DNA from: SAR324 cluster bacterium
GTDB taxonomy: Bacteria; Bdellovibrionota; UBA2361; JAAZON01
Assembly: GCA_012797725.1 (NCBI GenBank)
Contig: JAAZON010000563.1
Span: 1-5,923, forward strand
Reading direction: 5' to 3'
DNA length: 5,923 bases
Notes under the pieces: model-generated
Database searches by the model: none
Told to the model about the DNA's origin: nothing
The model's input: the letters and a program-made list of their open reading frames with translations, nothing else
In this document: piece by piece, positions 1-5,300 of the stretch
How the letters are laid out: each line of letters opens with the position of its first letter
Numbering within the stretch: the stretch's first letter is position 1
Program-made: the position numbers and the translations under genes

Positions 1-622
1 AATCAGCACTCATGATCTTGGCTGCATCGGTCAGCTTCACTGCGGCTTGAAATTCACCTTCGGCTTGAATTATTTTCGAACGACGTAGTCTTTCAGCTTC
101 GGCTTGTTTAGCCATCGCTCTTTGCATTTCTTGAGGAAGATCCACTTGCTTAATCTCAACTGTGACCACCTTAACTCCAAAAGAGTGAGTCCGTTGATCT
201 ATGATCTCCTGGATCTTCATGTTTAATTCTTCACGCTTCGAAAGCAAGTCATCTAGTTCTGCCTCACCACAAACGCTTCGAAGCGTCGTTTGAGCATATT
301 GACTAGTAGCAGCAAAGAAATTTTCAACCTGAAGTATTGCCCTATCTGGTTCGATGATTTTAAAAAGCAGCACGCCATTGACCTTGACTGAGACGTTATC
401 TCTCGTAATTACATCCTGGCTTGGAATATCGTATGTGATTATGCGCAAGTCCACTCGGAGCAGTTTGTCAATGAATGGAATCACCACCACAAGCCCCGGA
501 CCCCGAATTGAGGCGAAGCGACCAAGCCGGAGCACGACTCCTCGTTCATACTCTTTTAGTATGAAAATCGCCGATTGAAACAACACTACCAAAAGTACAA
601 CTAATATCAGTATCCAATTCAT
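1..622 (-). CDS. Slipin/stomatin-like SPFH (band 7) membrane protein, 3' end cut by the window
   Basis: The frame is open from ATG at 622-620 to the left edge, giving the first 207 residues; the C-terminus is missing. Residues 3-21 are a hydrophobic anchor, followed by the SPFH opening (KEYERGVVLRLGRF at 23-36, then GPGLVVVIPF at 41-50). The SPFH core runs to about residue 165 and includes ITRDNVSV at 72-79. From about 166 there is a charged Ala/Glu/Arg-rich helix (QAEAERLRR, QAEGEFQAA) typical of the stomatin coiled coil. Slipins oligomerise on the membrane and organise local domains. In archaea the partner NfeD protease is known to cleave the stomatin C-terminus. Here nfeD lies 11 nt upstream on the same strand, which favours a slipin of the NfeD-paired class over QmcA or HflK/C. 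Start choice rests on AGGAG 8 nt upstream, and no other in-frame start was seen nearby. Family call is secure; the exact subgroup is less so. Confidence 0.93.
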   Translation of the reverse strand, partial: MNWILILVVLLVVLFQSAIFILKEYERGVVLRLGRFASIRGPGLVVVIPFIDKLLRVDLRIITYDIPSQDVITRDNVSVKVNGVLLFKIIEPDRAILQVENFFAATSQYAQTTLRSVCGEAELDDLLSKREELNMKIQEIIDQRTHSFGVKVVTVEIKQVDLPQEMQRAMAKQAEAERLRRSKIIQAEGEFQAAVKLTDAAKIMSAD

Positions 623-630
623 AGTTTCTT

Positions 631-635
631 CTCCT
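631..635 (-). promoter_or_regulatory. Slipin ribosome binding site overlapping the nfeD stop codon
   Basis: On the minus strand the nfeD stop and the slipin leader read TAGGAGAAGAAACTATG. The AGGAG Shine-Dalgarno shares two bases with the TAG stop and sits 8 nt before the slipin ATG. A ribosome terminating on nfeD would therefore cover the slipin start site. This supports coupled translation of the protease and its scaffold, and it fixes the slipin start. Confidence 0.75.
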
Positions 636-1947
636 ACTCTTCTCTTTTCTTGACTTCCAGAACTAAGCCATTCTGCACACCTAATACTTCTATGATTTCA
701 TCTTTATCGATTTCTCCGCTCTTTGATACCGCGTCCCATATTTCTCCATTTACTCTAACCTTTCCACTCGGATTTAAACCCTTAAGCACCAGTCCCGCAG
801 CCCCTATAAGTCCTTCTCTTCCCGTTGTCACTCTTCGTCTACTGGTTCGTATAGCCGCAAAGACTGCGCCCAGAAGAAGACTTGCCATGACCAATGTAAA
901 AAAGATCGGATAACCCATGCTTGCTTGCATTCCCGGTAAGGTCGAAGAGTCCACTAAATATAACGACCCTATTAGCATTGAAATCACTCCCCCTACCGCT
1001 AATATGCCGCTCGTCAAATATAATTCAGCCCCTATAAGCAAAGCCCCAACTATTATCAGCAAAACACCCCCCTGAGACACGGGTATGATTTGACTTGAAA
1101 TCAGCGCCAACACCAAACAAATCACACCTACAACTCCAGGTAATATTCCGCCCGGATGATAGAGTTCTATAGAGATACCAGTTGTTGCCCCGAGCCAAAG
1201 CAGCGCAACTACTGCTGGATTTGAAAGAACATTAACAACTTTTGTTTTTAATGAAGCCTCAACCGCTATTATTTGTGACTGGCTGAAGTCCCCAATCTTT
1301 AACTTATTATTAGCAACATTAACTTCTCGATCTTTTATTTGCCGAAGAAGATCTGGCAGATCTGTGGCTATAATATCGATAACCTTTTGTTGCAGTGCTT
1401 CTTTCTCTGTAATCGAGTTTGCGTCTCTTACTGCTTTCTCGACCCATTCAACATTCCTACCTCTTTGATCTGAAATAGATTTCACCAAGGCTACGATCAT
1501 GTTCTCAGCTTTCTTTTTCATGTCGCCCTGGATATCTTGCCCACTTCCCTGAACGGGAGTAGCAGAGCCAATACTAGTACCCGGACTCATCGCCGCTATA
1601 TGACCAGCCACGGTGAGGAAGACCCCTGCCGAGGTAGCGGTTCCACCCTGTGGAGCCACATAAACAACTACCGGCACCTCAGACCTGAAGATCGACTGAA
1701 TCATGGTCTGTGTTGTCTCAAGCATCCCGCCTGGGGTATTGAGTTTTATTACCACCAACCCGGCGTTTTGCTCTTTAGCTACACGAAGTCCCGATTCAAG
1801 ATACTCAAGGGTTCCTGGAAGTATCAGCATGTTCATGTCCAGAACTACCACTGGCCTGCTCTCCTGCGCACAAACAGACGTAGGCCCGATGACTACATTC
1901 ACCAAAAGAAGCACGAGCGAAAGGAAACATAACCTGCCACTATGCAT
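634..1947 (-). CDS. nfeD: NfeD long form: membrane-bound ClpP-class serine protease
   Basis: The protein has 437 residues, as expected for long-form NfeD. Order of parts: a signal peptide (about 1-27, cleavage after VCA); a ClpP/SppA-like protease domain (about 31-205); roughly five membrane segments (near 244-262, 268-288, 293-311, 314-333, 345-367); and a C-terminal NfeD OB-fold (about 375-435, with GREGLIGAAG and GKVRVNGEIWDA). LNTPGG at 69-74 and PGTSIGSATPV at 122-132 are family hallmarks. By analogy with the archaeal homologue PH1510, the Ser-Lys dyad should be Ser106 (in TATSAG) and Lys146 (in KKKAEN). Both are present, so the enzyme looks active. The archaeal enzyme cleaves the hydrophobic C-terminus of its partner stomatin; the same role is inferred here because the next gene is a slipin. 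The ATG directly follows the coaBC TAA in the same frame, so no earlier start is possible; GAGG lies 6 nt upstream. Confidence 0.95.
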   Translation of the reverse strand: MHSGRLCFLSLVLLLVNVVIGPTSVCAQESRPVVVLDMNMLILPGTLEYLESGLRVAKEQNAGLVVIKLNTPGGMLETTQTMIQSIFRSEVPVVVYVAPQGGTATSAGVFLTVAGHIAAMSPGTSIGSATPVQGSGQDIQGDMKKKAENMIVALVKSISDQRGRNVEWVEKAVRDANSITEKEALQQKVIDIIATDLPDLLRQIKDREVNVANNKLKIGDFSQSQIIAVEASLKTKVVNVLSNPAVVALLWLGATTGISIELYHPGGILPGVVGVICLVLALISSQIIPVSQGGVLLIIVGALLIGAELYLTSGILAVGGVISMLIGSLYLVDSSTLPGMQASMGYPIFFTLVMASLLLGAVFAAIRTSRRRVTTGREGLIGAAGLVLKGLNPSGKVRVNGEIWDAVSKSGEIDKDEIIEVLGVQNGLVLEVKKREE

Positions 1948-3156
1948 TTAAAGCCTCGTTATAGTATTTAATATTTTATCAGCCACTCTACTCTTGAAGT
2001 TAGTTGCCACCTCTTCTTGCCGGCCATGGCGATCAATCAACCATACTCTATTGGTATCTAAATCAAAGGCATCTTGGGCAAAGTTACCAACTATCATATC
2101 TGCCTTCTTTGTTTGTAATTTACGTCTTATTTCAAGCAACAGATCTTCAAGCTCACCAGTCTCAACTGCAAAACCAACAAGCAATGGAGTATTAGAGCTA
2201 CCTCGCTTCTCACCAACCGCAGAAAGAATATCAGGGTTCTTTGCCAAGGTCAGATTGGCAACTGTTTCTCCTTTTTTGATCTTCTTCTCTGCTACCGATG
2301 AAGGCTTAAAGTCTGCCACTGCAGCTGCCATTATCACGATGTCAGGCTTATTTGGGGAATCAAAAGTCTCTTTCATCACAGCCTCATACATCTCTTGTGC
2401 TGTTTCAACTGCTATTCGCGTTACAGGTTTTGGAACATTAATCTCACATGGCCCGTGAATGAGGGTCACCTCTGCCCCCCTGCAGAACGCCTCTCTAACA
2501 ATGGACACTCCCATTTTTCCAGATGAACGATTCGAAATGAATCGAACGGGATCCAAAGCTTCACGCGTTGGACCAGTTGTCACCAAAATCTTTTTGCCCG
2601 CAAAGTCCTTGATAGAGAGCGCACGTCTTGTGTGGTAAAAAATCTCCCATGGATCCGCCAAACGACCAGCACCAATCCAACCACAGGCAAGTGAGCCTTC
2701 TTCTGCATCAACGAAATGAACCCCTTTCTTTTTCAACTCAACCATGTGTTCTTGAGTTTTCGGATGCTCATACATGTTCACATTCATGGCTGGTGCTATC
2801 AATATTGGGGATTTCGTCGCTAAAGCCGTTGCAAGAAGAGGTGTATCGGCGAAACCGTAATTTAATTTCGCCAAGAAGTCCGCCGTAGCTGGAGCTATCA
2901 CAAGAACATCTGCCCAATCAGCAATCTCGATATGTTCAATATTATCGCCGTCGTCCCAAAAGCTGTCATAAACAGTATTCCCTGTAATGCTTTGCATTAA
3001 GAGAGGTGTGATAAATTTCTTGGCAGAATCGGTCATGACAACTTTAACTTCATAACCTCTGGAAATATAAATTCGAGCTAACTCTGCGCTCTTATACGCA
3101 GCAATAGAACCGGTTATGCCAAGAGCTATTTTTCTTCTTTCAGCTTTTTCGTTCAC
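1948..3156 (-). CDS. coaBC: CoaBC: phosphopantothenoylcysteine decarboxylase / phosphopantothenate-cysteine ligase
   Basis: This bifunctional cytosolic enzyme of 402 residues catalyses two steps of coenzyme A synthesis: ligation of cysteine to 4'-phosphopantothenate, then FMN-dependent decarboxylation to 4'-phosphopantetheine. The N-terminal CoaC flavoprotein (about 8-180) has ITGSIAAYKS at 14-23, catalytic His75 in NIEHIEIADWAD, the PAMN motif with Asn125, and Cys158 in the GSLACGWIGAGRL flap; these positions match the E. coli enzyme numbering. The CoaB ligase half (about 186-400) has TTGPTREALDPVRFISNRSSG at 193-213 (Asn209 in SNRSSG), AAAVADFKP at 277-285, a lysine cluster at 291-295 that should hold the acyl-phosphate contact, NPDIL at 307-311 and VGFAVET at 327-333. 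The start is GTG at 3156-3154: an in-frame TAA lies 24 nt upstream, no other start lies between, and the next Met is residue 41. Its Shine-Dalgarno is weak, so initiation probably depends on coupling to the upstream hydrolase stop, which it overlaps by 1 nt. Confidence 0.97.
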   Translation of the reverse strand: MNEKAERRKIALGITGSIAAYKSAELARIYISRGYEVKVVMTDSAKKFITPLLMQSITGNTVYDSFWDDGDNIEHIEIADWADVLVIAPATADFLAKLNYGFADTPLLATALATKSPILIAPAMNVNMYEHPKTQEHMVELKKKGVHFVDAEEGSLACGWIGAGRLADPWEIFYHTRRALSIKDFAGKKILVTTGPTREALDPVRFISNRSSGKMGVSIVREAFCRGAEVTLIHGPCEINVPKPVTRIAVETAQEMYEAVMKETFDSPNKPDIVIMAAAVADFKPSSVAEKKIKKGETVANLTLAKNPDILSAVGEKRGSSNTPLLVGFAVETGELEDLLLEIRRKLQTKKADMIVGNFAQDAFDLDTNRVWLIDRHGRQEEVATNFKSRVADKILNTITRL

Positions 3157-3812
3157 TAGGTTTCGCTCTGTAAATTAATTAAAAATGGGTTACTGATTCG
3201 CTCTTCTCCCACAGTGGTAGAAGGGCCATGACCCGAAAGTATTCGAGTCTCATCAGGCAGCTTCAGAATAGTATGCTTAATTGAGGACATCAACACTTCA
3301 TAACTGCCACCAGGCAAGTCTGTTCGACCTATTGAACCCGCAAATATTAAATCACCAGCAAGCAATAGTTGCTGTTCTTCACAATAGAAACACAAGTGAC
3401 CCGGACTATGGCCTGGGGTGTGAAGTACAGTGAATGAGTACGTCCCCACTTTTAGAAGCTCCCCACCCCTTAAAAGGCTATCAGGCTCGGGACAATTATC
3501 CATATCCTCACTTGGTAGCCCGAGAATTGCAGCATAATTGAGCACACCCCTTCTAAGATCCTTTTCTATTGGGTGCGCCCGAAGGGTTAGCTTAAGTCTA
3601 GATTTTAAAGTCTTCACGGCCCCACAATGATCTAAATGAGAATGACTGAGCCAGATCTCTACGCACTTAAGCTTAGCTCCTTCAATACGATCCAGGATAC
3701 GCTCAGCTTCTCCCCCTGGATCAACGATGACGGCTTCCTTAGTATCTTCATCATATAAAATTCTACAGAGTTGTTGGAAAGGAGTAACTGGAATTTCGAT
3801 GGTTTTGAGCAT
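3156..3812 (-). CDS. MBL-fold metallohydrolase, YcbL/GloB2 (type II glyoxalase-like) family
   Basis: The 218-residue protein is a single metallo-beta-lactamase domain without the C-terminal substrate domain of classical glyoxalase II, which fits YcbL-type enzymes. Metal ligands are all present: HSHLDH at 57-62, His135 in HTPGHSPGH, Asp154 in LAGDLIF and His195 in LSGHGPSTTVGEER. GSIGRTDLPGGSYEVL (about 159-174) and the C-terminal NPFL are subfamily signatures. Known relatives hydrolyse S-lactoylglutathione or similar thioesters in the cytoplasm; the substrate here is unproven, and persulfide dioxygenase is a less likely alternative. Near the N-terminus PVTPFQQLC has Leu where relatives usually have Asn (QNC). 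ATG at 3812 is the only sensible start because an in-frame TGA lies 6 nt upstream; AAGGA sits 10 nt before it. It is the first gene of the cluster and overlaps coaBC by one base. Confidence 0.92.
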   Translation of the reverse strand: MLKTIEIPVTPFQQLCRILYDEDTKEAVIVDPGGEAERILDRIEGAKLKCVEIWLSHSHLDHCGAVKTLKSRLKLTLRAHPIEKDLRRGVLNYAAILGLPSEDMDNCPEPDSLLRGGELLKVGTYSFTVLHTPGHSPGHLCFYCEEQQLLLAGDLIFAGSIGRTDLPGGSYEVLMSSIKHTILKLPDETRILSGHGPSTTVGEERISNPFLINLQSET

Positions 3813-3844
3813 TTTCAGAACATCCTTCTAACTACGCAAACGCG

Positions 3845-3874
3845 TTTCTATCAACAGCTTAAAAATTTACTCAA
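3845..3874 (-). promoter_or_regulatory. Weak candidate sigma-70 promoter for the hydrolase-coaBC-nfeD-slipin operon
   Basis: On the minus strand, TTGAGT (3874-3869) and TAGAAA (3850-3845) are 18 bp apart, each matching four of six consensus bases. Transcription would start about 25 nt before the hydrolase ATG. A second weak pair, TTGTTG (3934-3929) and TAGACT (3911-3906) with 17-bp spacing, is an alternative. Neither is strong. Confidence 0.22.
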
Positions 3875-3965
3875 CCTAGCCCCCAGGAGATTAGATCTGG
3901 CTTCAAGTCTAGCTCAGCCCTCCGTATCCAACAAGGAATGGCAACTTTTGCATGTATTCACATCG

Positions 3966-4004
3966 AATGCTAAGACTCCAAGCATTTCTTCCGTCAGGAG
4001 TCTT
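3966..4004. promoter_or_regulatory. Overlapping inverted repeats with pseudoknot or switch geometry
   Basis: AAGACTCC at 3972-3979 is perfectly complementary to GGAGTCTT at 3997-4004 (8-bp stem, 17-nt loop). AATGCT at 3966-3971 is perfectly complementary to AGCATT at 3981-3986, and the loop of this second stem contains the whole 5' arm of the first. The two stems could form an H-type pseudoknot or be alternatives; with no linker before the second stem, the full pseudoknot would need some fraying. It could be read on either strand. Function is unknown. Confidence 0.4.
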
Positions 4005-4026
4005 CACATCTAAACTTAAGGCTTGC

Positions 4027-4048
4027 AGGTCTGGGACACCCAGATTTT
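4027..4048 (+). terminator. Terminator-like hairpin with no obvious gene upstream
   Basis: TCTGGG (4030-4035) pairs with CCCAGA (4039-4044) across a 3-nt loop. Two G-T pairs and one A-T pair extend the base, and TTTT follows at 4045-4048. The T-tract is on the plus-strand 3' side only, so it would end a rightward transcript. No plus-strand gene lies between 3813 and this point, so it may end a small RNA, stop readthrough, or attenuate a long mscS leader. The T-tract is short and partly used in the stem. Confidence 0.38.
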
Positions 4049-4131
4049 ACAGAATCACACTCAAGGAGATGAAAAAATCCTCTTGCAACCCATGTTGCGA
4101 TGCCTACTTATCAAATATTATGAGAGGCAAT

Positions 4132-4169
4132 TAGGCTTGAGCCTACGGCGTGAAATGTTATCCTCACGC
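4132..4169 (+). promoter_or_regulatory. Candidate mscS promoter overlapped by two inverted repeats
   Basis: TAGGCTTGAGCCTA (4132-4145) is a dyad of 6-bp arms around TG, and GCGTGA (4148-4153) is complementary to TCACGC (4164-4169) around 10 nt. A weak sigma-70 pair lies across them: TTGAGC (4137-4142) within the first dyad and TATCCT (4159-4164) mostly in the loop of the second, spacing 16 bp. CATAAT at 4184-4189 is an alternative -10 without a good -35. The overlap suggests operator function, but both promoter boxes are poor matches. Confidence 0.25.
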
Positions 4170-4201
4170 GATCTTGTTTAAGGCATAATTCGAAGCAGGG
4201 T

Positions 4202-4213
4202 TTCTTTAAAGAA
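4202..4213. repeat. 12-bp perfect palindrome just before the mscS start
   Basis: TTCTTTAAAGAA is its own reverse complement and ends 7 nt before the mscS ATG, where a Shine-Dalgarno would normally lie. It could be a regulator site or an RNA element covering the start. Being AT-rich, it may also be chance. Confidence 0.45.
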
Positions 4214-4220
4214 TTCAAAG

Positions 4221-5279
4221 ATGAAAAAAAAATTGATTTTGTGGTTTGGAGGCGTTGGCCTTTTAATTCTATTCTCTGCTTTTGCCATTTTCTCCTTGAG
4301 CAAGAATAGCTGGGCACAAATCGCAACTCCGATCGTCGTTGCAGAGAAAAGCGTCGTCCCTCCTCAGTCTGATGAAGGAGTTATTAAGCTTCGCGAGGAT
4401 GCTGTCGCCAAAACTTCAGAGACGATTTCCCAAATCTGGAACTATCAACTGGCAATCATCGACGAGAGAGCTATAACAACAGGAAAAGTAATTTCTGCCA
4501 TATTGCTTCTCAGCATCGGTATTTGGCTCTCTAAAGCCATCTCAAATTTTGTTGGACGCAGGATTTTTCCAAAATTAAACTTATCTGGAGGCGGCCTGGC
4601 AGCCATACAAAGCATTCTTTTCTATTTATTAGTTGTCTTTTTTGCCCTCTTTGCCCTCAGATTAGCAAATGTTCCTCTAACTGTTTTTACTGTTATTGGT
4701 GGTGCCCTAGCTATTGGAGTCGGTTTCGGCAGCCAAAACATCATGAACAATTTCATTAGCGGGCTGATTATTCTTGTTGAACAACATGTGAGGGTTGGAG
4801 ATTTAGTCGAAGTCGATGACCTTCAAGGCATGGTGAAACATATTGGCCCAAGAAGCACAATCATAAGAACCATTAACCACACCGATATAGTGGTTCCAAA
4901 TAGCCAGTTCTTAGATAAGCATGTAGTTAATTGGACCCTCTCTGACAACATTACGAGATTCAAAGTGGATGTGGGTATATCCTATTCTTCCTCAATTGAA
5001 CTTGCGAAGAAACTTCTTATTCAGGCAGCCGAGGAGAATTTGCATGTTATTAGCAATCCGGCTCCGGACGTCTTGTTTCAGGAATTTGGAAGCAGCACTA
5101 TAAATCTTCAACTTTTTGGCTTTGTTTTTATCAATTCAACAATCGGACCAAATGTCGTGCAAAGCGAGCTCCGTTACAGGATTTGGGAACTCTTTCAAGC
5201 TAACGGAATTGAAGTGGCTGTGCCTCAACGCGATGTTCGTCTTGAGATGGTTGGGCCCGTCGAAGTTAAAACAAGTTGA
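4221..5279 (+). CDS. Small-conductance mechanosensitive channel, MscS family
   Basis: The 352-residue inner-membrane channel would open under membrane tension during hypo-osmotic shock. Residues 1-32 look like a Sec signal peptide (MKKK, a hydrophobic run, cleavage after SWA), followed by a short polar segment. Membrane helices lie near 88-107 and 130-149. The pore-lining third helix starts near 153 (TVIGGALAIGVGFGSQNIMNNFISGLIIL at 157-185) with the Gly/Ala packing typical of MscS. The beta domain follows: VGDLVEVDDLQGMVKHIG (192-209), VVPNSQF (224-230) and VVNW (235-238). The alpha/beta C-terminal domain ends with the family motif VAVPQRDVRLE (332-342). Length is slightly above E. coli MscS (286 residues), mostly through the N-terminal extension. 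ATG 4221 fits the signal peptide and the next Met is residue 175, but no clear Shine-Dalgarno precedes it. The gene is monocistronic, divergent from the operon on its left and convergent with the phosphatase on its right. Paralogue identity is not assigned. Confidence 0.94.
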   Translation: MKKKLILWFGGVGLLILFSAFAIFSLSKNSWAQIATPIVVAEKSVVPPQSDEGVIKLREDAVAKTSETISQIWNYQLAIIDERAITTGKVISAILLLSIGIWLSKAISNFVGRRIFPKLNLSGGGLAAIQSILFYLLVVFFALFALRLANVPLTVFTVIGGALAIGVGFGSQNIMNNFISGLIILVEQHVRVGDLVEVDDLQGMVKHIGPRSTIIRTINHTDIVVPNSQFLDKHVVNWTLSDNITRFKVDVGISYSSSIELAKKLLIQAAEENLHVISNPAPDVLFQEFGSSTINLQLFGFVFINSTIGPNVVQSELRYRIWELFQANGIEVAVPQRDVRLEMVGPVEVKTS

Positions 5280-5300
5280 GTAGACTTTACTACTTTCTTT
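5278..5300. terminator. Weak hairpin between convergent genes
   Basis: AGTAG (5279-5283) pairs with CTACT (5290-5294) across 6 nt, followed on the plus strand by TTCTTTTC. On the minus strand the hairpin is followed by CAACTTGTTTT. This could be a shared bidirectional terminator for mscS and the phosphatase, whose stop codons are only 10 bp apart. The stem is short and AT-rich, so it may not work alone. Confidence 0.3.

Larger units (their letters stand above)
3813..4220. other. Divergent intergenic region, non-coding, rich in inverted repeats
   Basis: These 408 bp separate the leftward hydrolase operon from rightward mscS. No reading frame here resembles a known protein, and no tRNA or recognised riboswitch pattern was found on either strand. 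The region holds candidate promoters for both directions and an unusual density of short inverted repeats (listed separately). A region this long between divergent genes could hold regulator sites, 5' leaders or a small RNA. Confidence 0.7.

Noticed and set aside
1537..1951. Long plus-strand ORFs antisense to nfeD
   Set aside because: They mirror a gene with full catalytic motifs and show no protein-like features of their own.
1994..2888. Plus-strand ORFs of 154, 63 and 86 codons antisense to coaBC
   Set aside because: Low-complexity Ser/Thr-rich or motif-free translations opposite a fully conserved enzyme; shadows.
4083..4100. Small hairpin TTGCAAC/GTTGCGA with a CCAT loop
   Set aside because: Stem is mostly 5 bp of Watson-Crick pairs with no T-tract or partner element; not enough to call a separate feature.
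4069..4134. 21-codon cysteine-containing mini-ORF (SCNPCC) preceded by AAGGAG
   Set aside because: The AAGGAG abuts the ATG with no spacing, the peptide matches nothing I know, and it overlaps hairpin arms at 4083-4100. More likely chance.
3771..4134. Two overlapping plus-strand ORFs of 80 and 60 codons across the hydrolase start and the intergenic region
   Set aside because: No family motifs, no good Shine-Dalgarno, and the first is antisense to the well-supported hydrolase N-terminus.
3813..4220. tRNA, 4.5S RNA or known riboswitch (TPP, SAM, c-di-GMP) in the intergenic region
   Set aside because: Scanning both strands by eye gave no T-arm/anticodon arrangement and none of the conserved cores of these RNAs.
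4111..4326. 71-codon minus-strand ORF over the mscS start
   Set aside because: It is antisense to the mscS signal peptide and has no recognisable domain.
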